NCBI GenBank assembly: GCA_016186985.1
Contig: JACPKO010000024.1
Span: 1-5,018 of the forward strand
Length of the DNA: 5,018 nucleotides
Direction of reading: 5' to 3'
Source: Candidatus Daviesbacteria bacterium
GTDB taxonomy: Bacteria; Patescibacteriota; Microgenomatia; Daviesbacterales; UBA10151
Each line of letters starts with the position of its first letter. Position 1 is the stretch's first letter. Both the position numbers and the translations under genes were made by a program. Below are positions 1 to 5,018 of the stretch, one piece after another. The notes beneath the pieces were generated by a model. The model saw only the letters and a list, made by a program, of their open reading frames with translations, made no database searches and was not told the DNA's origin.

Positions 1-963
1 CAAATCCTCAAAGGCGCTCACGATGAAGGCTTTAAAACTTTAATTGTTACAACCCATGACCGCAAAGATTTTTACCACCGTTTTAAATTTATCGACAAAA
101 TTTTAACGGTCAAATCTTTTTCAGAGTACCGAAAAATTGAATCTCAGCTCAAAAACGAAAATGTAATTTTAATTCCCCATGGGTCATTTGTGGCCTATTT
201 AGGTGCAGAAAACAATAAAAAAATTCAGATTCCTTATTTTGGAAACAAATCGGTTTTAGACTTCGAGCAGGACAGGCAAATGCAAAGAGATTGGCTTAAA
301 AAAGCGGGAATTAATGTCCCCCGCCAGTTTGATGATCTTGAGGAAGTTACGTATCCTGTTATTGTTAAAACATACGGCGCAGCCGGAGGTAAAGGTTATT
401 TTTATGCAAGGGATAAAGCGGACTTTAAGAAAAAAGTTAAATCTTTGGGAACTGATCAATATGTTATTCAGGAATACATAATTGGAGTCACCCTTTACGT
501 TCATTATTTTTATTCACCGATAACAAATGAAATAGAAGTTCTATCCATGGACCGGCGCTACGAAACTAATGTTGATTCGCTTGGCCGGATTCCTTTACAC
601 GGACAGCAGGGATTGGACATTGAACCCAGTTATGTAGTTGTCGGAAACCAGCCTTTAATAATACGCGAGTCTTTGTTGCCGGAGGCATATGCTATGGGCG
701 AAAGAGTTGTCGAAGCTTCGAAAAAACTGATGGGGAGTAGAGGACTATTTGGACCGTTTTGTTTGGAGACAGTTATTACTTCTGACCAGCGGATTTTTGT
801 TATTGAAATTTCAGGAAGAATAGTCGCAGGAACTTCGTTATATATCGGCGGATCGCCTTACGCTGATTTAATTTATGATGAACCTATGAGCACAGGGCGT
901 AGAATTGCGAGGGAGATAAAGATTGCTATCGAGAAAGATGAATTGGATAAAGTTCTTGATTAA
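1..963 (+). CDS. purP: FAICAR synthetase PurP (formate-dependent AICAR formylation), 5' partial
   Basis: PurP is an ATP-grasp ligase that uses ATP and formate to convert AICAR to FAICAR, replacing the folate-dependent transformylase PurH. The frame is open from base 1 and ends at TAA 961-963, giving 320 residues. Archaeal PurP is about 360 residues and the in-window paralogue has 382, so roughly 25-35 N-terminal residues, including the GSHS-type motif, lie upstream. A GTG at 190 is internal: homology continues upstream of it (LKGAHDEGFKTLIV, then IPHGSF just before it). Visible family motifs, numbered from base 1, are PHGSF (about 60-63), the glycine-rich ATP-grasp loop GAAGGKGYF (126-134), HYFYSP (168-173), MDRRYE (183-188), IRESLLP (221-227), GPFCLET and the C-terminal EISGRIVAGT (270-279). 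The C-terminus resembles Thermococcales-type PurP from memory. All expected motifs are intact, so it is probably the active synthetase of this cluster. Confidence 0.95.
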   Translation, partial: QILKGAHDEGFKTLIVTTHDRKDFYHRFKFIDKILTVKSFSEYRKIESQLKNENVILIPHGSFVAYLGAENNKKIQIPYFGNKSVLDFEQDRQMQRDWLKKAGINVPRQFDDLEEVTYPVIVKTYGAAGGKGYFYARDKADFKKKVKSLGTDQYVIQEYIIGVTLYVHYFYSPITNEIEVLSMDRRYETNVDSLGRIPLHGQQGLDIEPSYVVVGNQPLIIRESLLPEAYAMGERVVEASKKLMGSRGLFGPFCLETVITSDQRIFVIEISGRIVAGTSLYIGGSPYADLIYDEPMSTGRRIAREIKIAIEKDELDKVLD

Positions 964-989
964 AGATTAAAGATTAAAGATTAAAGATT
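958..989 (+). repeat. 7-base tandem repeat (GATTAAA, about 4.6 copies) across the purP stop codon
   Basis: Four perfect GATTAAA units start at 958 and are followed by a partial GATT. The first unit contains the last codon and stop of purP. Because the period is not a multiple of three, TAA occurs at 961, 968, 975 and 982, closing all three forward frames within 24 bases. No hairpin is apparent. It may simply be slippage-generated satellite DNA; a role as a translational back-stop or protein-binding array is speculative. Confidence 0.85.
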
Positions 990-1000
990 TTATTCTACGT

Positions 1001-1028
1001 TAATCATTATTCTGTAATCATTAATCAG
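1001..1028 (+). repeat. Second, degenerate 7-base repeat block (TAATCAT-like)
   Basis: Four consecutive 7-base units can be read: TAATCAT, TATTCTG, TAATCAT, TAATCAG. The second is degenerate. The block ends three bases before the ATG of the downstream paralogue, so it fills the place where a ribosome binding site would be expected, and no AGGAG-like sequence is present. It has the same period as the block at 958-989 but a different unit sequence. It could be AT-rich spacer resembling a repeat by chance. Confidence 0.5.
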
Positions 1029-1031
1029 AAC

Positions 1032-2180
1032 ATGAATATTAAAAAAATACTTGAAGATTACGATAAAAATAATATAACAATCGCTGTTTTAGGCTCCCAC
1101 AGCGCTTTAGATGTTTGCCGCGGCGCAAAAGACCTGGGATTTAAAACTCTGGTTATTACGGAGAAGGGCAGAGGCACCCCTTACTCAAAATACTACAGAA
1201 CTCAAACAGGTCCTTCGGCAGGCTCAGGACTCGCTACGCTCGGATGCGTGGACGAAGTAATTGAGTTGGATAATTTTAAAGATATTCTAAAACCGGAAAT
1301 TCAGGAAGACTTAAGAAAAAGAAACGCAATTTTTATACCCCACAGGTCTTTTGAAGTCTATATAAACGACTATGACGCGATTGAAAATGATTTTAATATC
1401 CCGATGTTTGGCAATAGAAAACTTTTAAGAACCGAGGAGCGGGGATCTGGCGGTATAGATCAATATAAAATAATGGATGAAGCAGGGATAAGATATCCTA
1501 AACAATTTAATCAAGCGAAAGATATTGACCGGCTTTGTATCGTTAAAGTATTAGAAAAGGAAAGGGGTTTTGAAAGAGCGTTCTTTTTAGTAAGCAGCGG
1601 GGCAGAGTATAAAAAACTTTCAGGACAGGCCGTGCTCGGTGGGCTTATTACCCAGGAACAACTCGATCAGGCAGTGATAGAAGAATTTATTTTGGGAGTC
1701 CAGGTTAATTTTAATTTTTTCTTTGATCCAATTAATAACCGGTTAGAGCTATTGGGAACAGATACAAGAAGGCAAACTAATCTGGATGGATTGTTGAGGC
1801 TACCGGGATTTCAGCAGGAAAAAGTTTTAAAGAAAATTTCAGTAAAATACGAAGAAGCAGGGCACATTGCTGTCACAGTTTTAGAATCACTGCTAGAACC
1901 AGCTTTTGAGTTAGGTGAAAAGTTTGTGGAAGCAACAATAGAATCAAACCTCGGGGGTTTGATAGGGCCGTTTGGGTTGCAAACTATGATAATTCCAGGT
2001 CCTCCGAAAAAAGAAATAATTGTTTTTGACGTGTCTCCGAGGATGCCCGGTTCACCTGGAATTTCTTCAACCCCGTACTCAGGTTACTTGTATGGTGAAT
2101 CTTTATCAGTTGGAAAAAGAGTGGCTATGGAAATTAAAGAAGCGCAAAAGCTAAATAAACTGGAGGAAATCGTTACATAA
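1032..2180 (+). CDS. Divergent PurP paralogue (PurP2-like ATP-grasp-fold protein), function unassigned
   Basis: The 382-residue product aligns with PurP over its whole length: N-terminal NITIAVLGSHSAL (14-26), IPHRSF (102-107), IPMFGNRKLLR (123-133), GTDTRRQTN (242-250), LESLLEPAFELGEKFVEA (284-301), GPFGLQT (312-318) and VFDVSPRMPGSPG (331-343). The ATG is supported because the region before GSHS matches the usual PurP N-terminus. Key differences from the upstream copy are HRSF for HGSF, KVLEKERGFERAFF (172-185) in place of the glycine-rich ATP loop, and DVSPR for EISGR. These features match, from memory, a second PurP class found beside or alongside canonical PurP in archaea. FAICAR synthetase activity should therefore not be assumed. 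It could be a partner subunit or catalyse another late IMP step. Residues 57-72 are an extra segment absent from the upstream copy. It lies 68 bases after purP, with no recognisable Shine-Dalgarno. Confidence 0.85.
   Translation: MNIKKILEDYDKNNITIAVLGSHSALDVCRGAKDLGFKTLVITEKGRGTPYSKYYRTQTGPSAGSGLATLGCVDEVIELDNFKDILKPEIQEDLRKRNAIFIPHRSFEVYINDYDAIENDFNIPMFGNRKLLRTEERGSGGIDQYKIMDEAGIRYPKQFNQAKDIDRLCIVKVLEKERGFERAFFLVSSGAEYKKLSGQAVLGGLITQEQLDQAVIEEFILGVQVNFNFFFDPINNRLELLGTDTRRQTNLDGLLRLPGFQQEKVLKKISVKYEEAGHIAVTVLESLLEPAFELGEKFVEATIESNLGGLIGPFGLQTMIIPGPPKKEIIVFDVSPRMPGSPGISSTPYSGYLYGESLSVGKRVAMEIKEAQKLNKLEEIVT
1212..1243 (+). repeat. G+C-rich repeat-like insertion inside the PurP paralogue coding region
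   Basis: This 32-base segment is 22/32 G+C in an AT-rich gene. It begins CCTTCGGCAGGCTCAGG, close to the CCTTCGACAGGCTCAGG / CCTGAGCCTGTCGAAGG half-sites that I recall as a dispersed repeat in many bacterial and CPR genomes, and continues with ACTCGCTACGCTCGG. It lies inside a 48-base stretch (1200-1247) encoding a 16-residue loop, TQTGPSAGSGLATLGC, that canonical PurP lacks between the GRGTPYSKYYR and VDEVIELDNF segments. The frame is kept. Repeat-family membership is from memory and cannot be confirmed with one copy in view. Confidence 0.5.
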
Positions 2181-2208
2181 AAGACTTGTATAAATTACAC
2201 GATCGTAT

Positions 2209-2224
2209 GAGCCTTCGAAGACTC
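2209..2224. repeat. Imperfect palindrome in the purP2-purB spacer
   Basis: GAGCCTTCGAAGACTC is a 16-base dyad with one mismatched pair around a perfect CTTCGAAG core. It is followed by ACTCGCCTCTTGC, which partly resembles the ACTCGC part of the insertion at 1212-1243, so it could be a decayed copy of the same element. It could also be an operator or a weak hairpin. No U-tract follows directly, so it is not called a terminator. The rest of the 96-base spacer has two other 8-base palindromes, ACGATCGT (2199-2206) and TACTAGTA (2248-2255). Confidence 0.3.
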
Positions 2225-2264
2225 GCCTCTTGCTTTGCAATAAAAAATACTAGTAGGATTTTAG

Positions 2265-2270
2265 TACAAT
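2265..2270 (+). promoter_or_regulatory. Possible -10 box immediately upstream of purB (leaderless start)
   Basis: TACAAT matches five of six positions of the bacterial -10 consensus TATAAT. It ends six bases before the purB ATG at 2277, so transcription starting the usual 6-8 bases downstream would begin at or next to the start codon. There is no Shine-Dalgarno in the intervening ATATAT. No good -35 is spaced at 16-18 bases: TTGCAA at 2235-2240 is 24 bases away. In such AT-rich DNA a chance match is likely. Confidence 0.3.
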
Positions 2271-2276
2271 ATATAT

Positions 2277-3674
2277 ATGAGTAAAATAGATTATTCGAAT
2301 TATCAATCAGTATTTAGTTGGAGATACGGTTCGCCCGAGATGAGAGAGATTTTTTCAGAGGCGAATAAATACAGGCTTTGGAGAAGGATTTGGGTTGAGA
2401 TGGCTAGATTGCAAAGTAAGCAGGGATTAGTAAAGAGTGAAGAATTGGAAGATTTGGAATCTAATCAGGAAAATATTAACATAGAGCGGATATTGGAAAT
2501 TGAAAAAGAAACGGGGCATGATGTTGTAGCCGCGATCCGCGAATTTGCAGAAGTTGCTAAAGTTGGCGGAGGAAAAATCCACCTGGGTGCAACTTCGATG
2601 GATATTGTTGACAATGCCGATTCAATCCGGGCAAAGGAAGCGCTTGTAATAATTGAAGATAAATTAATTAAACTTCTAAAAAACTTTTCAGAAAAAATTG
2701 AAAAATATGCGGATTTACCGTGTATGGCGTATACCCATCTTCACCCCGCAGAACCCACGACTTTAGGGTATAGGTTTGCGCTTTACGGTCAGGATTTACT
2801 TTGGGATTTAAACAAAATCAAATGGTTAATGGAGGAGGGGATAAAATCAAAAGGTTTCAAGGGTGCGGTAGGTACTCAGGCAAGCTACCAAAAATTAATG
2901 GGAGAAAAAGTTGTAGATTTTGAAAACGAATTAATGGAAAAATTAGGACTTAAAACTGTCTTAATCTCCGGACAAACAACGCCGAGGAAAATAGATTATT
3001 TAATTTCAACTGTTTTATCTTCAATAGCCCAATCACTTAACAAATTCGCTTTTGATTTAAGAATTTTGCAATCTCCAAATTTCGGGGAAGTTTCAGAGCC
3101 CTTTGGGAAAACCCAAGTAGGTTCTTCGTCAATGCCGTTTAAGAAAAATCCTGTAAAGAGTGAGCAAATTTGTTCTCTTGCAAGACTTGTAATAAATCTT
3201 TCTAAAACCGCAGATGAAAATGCGGCAAACTCGCTTCTTGAAAGGACACTTGATGACAGTGCGAACAGAAGGGTTTATATGCCGGAGATGTTTTTGTGTA
3301 TTGATGAAATCTTAAATTCTGCTACAAAAATTATTTCCGGGTTAGTAGTTAATGAAGCGAAGATTCAGGAAAATTTGGAGAGATATGCACCTTTTGCCGC
3401 AACCGAAGAAGTGATAATTGAAGCAGTAAAAAGAGGAGCAAACCGTCAGGAAATGCATGAAATTTTAAGGGAAATTTCCATGGAAGCATGGTCGCTTGTT
3501 TCAGTCGGTGAAGAAAATCCTATGCTTGATTTACTGATGAAACGCGAGGAAGTTTTAAAATATGTCGGAAAAGAAAAACTGGAAAAAATAATTGATCCTG
3601 AAAATCATTTAGGAACTGCGCCGGTAAGGGCTAAAAAACTTGTAAATGAAATTAAAAAAGCAATCTCTTCGTAA
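2277..3674 (+). CDS. purB: Adenylosuccinate lyase PurB, eukaryote-like subtype
   Basis: PurB cleaves fumarate from SAICAR to give AICAR, the substrate of PurP, and from adenylosuccinate to give AMP. It works as a cytosolic homotetramer of the fumarase/aspartase superfamily. Visible motifs: HDVVAAIREF (81-90), HLGATSMDIVDN (102-113), THLHPAEPTTLG (153-164, with the likely acid/base His154), GTQASY (199-204), SGQTTPRKID (231-240), the signature loop GSSSMPFKKNPVKSE (282-296) with the catalytic serine, and ERTLDDSANRR (322-332). The SWRYGSPEMREIFS start, the ERTLDDSANRR block and the SGQTTPRKID block match the human ADSL subtype better than B. subtilis PurB, which lacks the extended N-terminus. 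Length is 465 residues against about 484 for human and 431 for B. subtilis. The N-terminal match supports the ATG at 2277. There is no clear Shine-Dalgarno, and the 3' end overlaps the next gene. Confidence 0.96.
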   Translation: MSKIDYSNYQSVFSWRYGSPEMREIFSEANKYRLWRRIWVEMARLQSKQGLVKSEELEDLESNQENINIERILEIEKETGHDVVAAIREFAEVAKVGGGKIHLGATSMDIVDNADSIRAKEALVIIEDKLIKLLKNFSEKIEKYADLPCMAYTHLHPAEPTTLGYRFALYGQDLLWDLNKIKWLMEEGIKSKGFKGAVGTQASYQKLMGEKVVDFENELMEKLGLKTVLISGQTTPRKIDYLISTVLSSIAQSLNKFAFDLRILQSPNFGEVSEPFGKTQVGSSSMPFKKNPVKSEQICSLARLVINLSKTADENAANSLLERTLDDSANRRVYMPEMFLCIDEILNSATKIISGLVVNEAKIQENLERYAPFAATEEVIIEAVKRGANRQEMHEILREISMEAWSLVSVGEENPMLDLLMKREEVLKYVGKEKLEKIIDPENHLGTAPVRAKKLVNEIKKAISS

Positions 3675-4326
3675 TATCAAGGCGATCCTTTGGGATATGG
3701 ATGGGGTATTGGTAGATTCGGAAGATATGCACCCAATTCTTGAATCAGAAACTGCAAAACATTTTGGAATGGATTTTTCTCCTGAAAAAGTTAGAGAGCT
3801 TTATTTGGGAGTCCAACTGGAAAATGAATTTAATGACATGATTAAAAAGTCTGGGCAATCAAATGTTACCTATGACCAAATGCGAAAGATTAGAGATCGG
3901 CTATTAAAAGAGTATTTGGAAAAGGGAATAAATTCTATTCCGCATGCAGAAGAAGTTGTTAGCAGTCTTTCTTCTCAGTATAAACAAGCCTTAGTTTCTT
4001 CAGGTGAAAGGTTTTGGGGAGAAAATGCCTTAGATAAGTTGAAGCTACTAAAGTATTTTAATGTGGTGATTTTTGGTGAAGATGTAGAAAATCATAAACC
4101 ATACCCAGAACCTTTTTTAAAAGCAGCCCGAGTTTTAGGCTTAAATCCCTCAGAATGTTTAGTGGTTGAAGACTCATGGAATGGTTTACAAGCTGGAAAG
4201 GGTGCTGGAATGAAAGTTATTGGGTATAAAACTTCACATAATCAGGACCTAGATTTTTCACTGGCTGATTTTGTGATTGAAGACTTGCGGGAGATACCTG
4301 GAATTTTAGATACTAAATTGATATAG
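3646..4326 (+). CDS. HAD-superfamily hydrolase (subfamily IA, phosphatase/phosphomutase type)
   Basis: A 226-residue haloacid dehalogenase-fold enzyme with all four motifs: motif I DMDGVLVDSE (17-26; nucleophile Asp17 and acid/base Asp19), motif II around Ser118/Ser119 in ALVSSGERFW, motif III Lys151 in HKPYPEPF, and motif IV EDSWNG (175-180) with Asp176. A helical cap (about 28-95) sits between motifs I and II, as in phosphoglycolate phosphatase and beta-phosphoglucomutase relatives. The substrate cannot be read from the sequence; a sugar phosphate, phosphoglycolate or nucleoside monophosphate are all possible. ATG 3646 is the only reasonable start before motif I and overlaps purB by 29 bases in another frame, suggesting translational coupling. 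purE follows after 5 bases. Placement inside the purine operon suggests a linked role such as phosphatase activity on an intermediate or damaged nucleotide, but this is inference. Confidence 0.9.
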   Translation: MKLKKQSLRNIKAILWDMDGVLVDSEDMHPILESETAKHFGMDFSPEKVRELYLGVQLENEFNDMIKKSGQSNVTYDQMRKIRDRLLKEYLEKGINSIPHAEEVVSSLSSQYKQALVSSGERFWGENALDKLKLLKYFNVVIFGEDVENHKPYPEPFLKAARVLGLNPSECLVVEDSWNGLQAGKGAGMKVIGYKTSHNQDLDFSLADFVIEDLREIPGILDTKLI

Positions 4327-4331
4327 TACTT

Positions 4332-4856
4332 ATGATGAAAAATATCGTTGGAATTATAATGGGATCTGACTCGGATCTGCCTATTATGAACGATACTGTA
4401 AAAATCCTGGAAGAGTTTGGAATTGCTAATGAAGTAAAAGTTTTATCAGCTCACAGGGCTCCTGATTTAGTTTCCGAATATGCAAAGTCTGCAAGAAATA
4501 ATGGATTAAAAGTTATCGTTGCAGCAGCAGGGGGGGCTGCTCATTTAGCAGGAGTTACTGCAGCCCATACAACTTTGCCGGTAATCGGCGTTCCAATCAA
4601 AGGAAATGTTGAAGGACTGGATGCATTACTTGCAACTGTACAAATGCCTCCGGGTATTCCTGTTGCAACCGTTGCGGTAAACGGCGCAAAAAACGCAGGA
4701 CTTTTGGCAATCGAAATTTTAGCTGTTGAAGATATGGAACTTTCAAAAAAACTCGAAGAGTATAAAAAATCCCTGCAAATCCAGGTTGAGGATAAGAATA
4801 AGAAATTAGAAGAGTTGGGTGTAGAAAAATATCTGGCAGAGAAAATGGGGAAGTAG
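4332..4856 (+). CDS. purE: N5-carboxyaminoimidazole ribonucleotide mutase PurE (class I)
   Basis: PurE moves the carboxyl group of N5-CAIR to C4, giving CAIR for PurC. The 174-residue product shows GSDSDLP (11-17), SAHRAP (39-44, catalytic His41), AAAGGAAHLAG (64-74, His71) and GLDALLATVQMPPGIPVATVA (95-115). The AGGAAHLAG and VQMPPGIP blocks are those of class I mutases, which depend on PurK for N5-CAIR, rather than the class II CAIR carboxylases of animals and Treponema. A purK gene would be expected elsewhere. The C-terminal part (about 135-174) is a charged, lysine/glutamate-rich helix extending a little past the common core. Two ATGs are adjacent (4332 and 4335); either could start translation and no Shine-Dalgarno decides between them. 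The gene sits 5 bases after the HAD gene and 3 bases before purC. Confidence 0.96.
   Translation: MMKNIVGIIMGSDSDLPIMNDTVKILEEFGIANEVKVLSAHRAPDLVSEYAKSARNNGLKVIVAAAGGAAHLAGVTAAHTTLPVIGVPIKGNVEGLDALLATVQMPPGIPVATVAVNGAKNAGLLAIEILAVEDMELSKKLEEYKKSLQIQVEDKNKKLEELGVEKYLAEKMGK
4847..4853 (+). promoter_or_regulatory. Likely ribosome binding site of purC
   Basis: GGGGAAG lies inside the last codons of purE, six bases before the purC ATG at 4860. It is the only purine-rich, Shine-Dalgarno-like motif at a usable distance from any start codon in the window; the other genes have AT-rich upstream sequence. It supports the choice of ATG 4860 and coupled translation with purE. Confidence 0.45.
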
Positions 4857-4859
4857 CAT

Positions 4860-5018
4860 ATGGTTTCAGATAAAAAAATAATAGCTTCAATCCCTTACGT
4901 TTTAAAACAAGTTAATATCCCAAAACTCAAAAAACACCAGGGAAAAGTCCGAGACACTTTTTTACTAAATGGTAAAAGAATTATTGTAACTACAGATCGC
5001 CAGTCTGCGTTTGACCGC
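4860..5018 (+). CDS. purC: SAICAR synthetase PurC, 3' partial (N-terminal 53 residues)
   Basis: PurC is the ATP-dependent ligase that joins CAIR and aspartate to give SAICAR, the step between PurE and PurB. The frame opens at ATG 4860, three bases after the purE stop, and runs off the window end without a stop. Diagnostic N-terminal motifs are present: HQGKVRDTFLL (27-37), where GKVRD is the family's nucleotide-binding strand-loop, and VTTDRQSAFDR (43-53), matching the conserved TDRxSAFD segment. The roughly 18-residue leader before the first strand (IPYVLKQVNIPKLKK) fits the longer PurC forms of about 290-300 residues, but length cannot be judged here. Nothing in the visible part suggests a defect. 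Confidence 0.93.
   Translation, partial: MVSDKKIIASIPYVLKQVNIPKLKKHQGKVRDTFLLNGKRIIVTTDRQSAFDR

Noticed and set aside
190..192. GTG as the start codon of the first gene
   Set aside because: The same frame is open back to base 1 and encodes PurP-conserved sequence upstream, including IPHGSF ending at this codon, so the true start is outside the window.
256..504. Reverse-strand 82-codon open frame opposite purP
   Set aside because: It lies wholly opposite conserved PurP coding sequence, and its translation has no recognisable domain or sensible composition.
1032..2180. Second PurP as a decaying pseudogene
   Set aside because: The frame is intact over 382 codons, and its changed motifs match a recurring PurP2 class rather than random decay.
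2209..2247. Intrinsic terminator between the PurP paralogue and purB
   Set aside because: The dyad at 2209-2224 has a mismatch and no adjacent T-run; the following A-rich stretch (2241-2247) is on the wrong strand for a forward terminator.
2235..2270. TTGCAA/TACAAT as a full sigma-70 promoter
   Set aside because: The two hexamers are 24 bases apart, well beyond the usual 16-18, so only the -10-like box is kept, at low confidence.
4597..4890. Reverse-strand 97-codon open frame opposite purE and the start of purC
   Set aside because: It is antisense to the most conserved part of PurE and to the purC start; the product looks like a frame shadow.

Overview
The window is a stretch of a de novo purine (IMP) biosynthesis operon, all on the + strand and AT-rich. 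Reading order: formate-dependent FAICAR synthetase purP (5' end outside the window), a divergent second PurP paralogue, adenylosuccinate lyase purB, a small HAD-family hydrolase, purE (N5-CAIR mutase) and the first 53 codons of purC (SAICAR synthetase). Together PurE, PurC, PurB and PurP cover four consecutive reactions, from N5-CAIR to FAICAR.

The organism cannot be named from the sequence alone. PurP is the archaeal, folate-independent solution to AICAR formylation, whereas class I PurE and compact operon packing are widespread in bacteria. The purB product resembles the human/eukaryotic ADSL subtype more than the Bacillus subtilis subtype. This patchwork, low G+C and mostly missing Shine-Dalgarno motifs suggest a candidate phyla radiation (Patescibacteria) bacterium. 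A small-genome archaeon is the main alternative. This assignment is inference.

Layout: positions 1-963 hold the C-terminal 320 residues of canonical PurP. Positions 964-1031 are a short spacer made largely of two blocks of 7-base repeats, the first of which contains the purP stop codon. Positions 1032-2180 hold the PurP paralogue, which has lost the glycine-rich ATP-grasp loop and carries a 16-residue in-frame insertion encoded by a G+C-rich, repeat-like DNA segment. Positions 2181-2276 are a 96-base spacer with small palindromes and a -10-like box so close to the purB ATG that a leaderless transcript is possible. From 2277 to the end the genes are packed tightly: purB overlaps the HAD gene by 29 bases, the HAD gene is 5 bases from purE, and purE is 3 bases from purC.

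No RNA gene, CRISPR array, insertion sequence or clear intrinsic terminator was seen. The points most worth following up are the tandem canonical/divergent PurP pair, the repeat-like insertion inside the second copy, the eukaryote-type PurB and the unassigned HAD enzyme locked into the operon.
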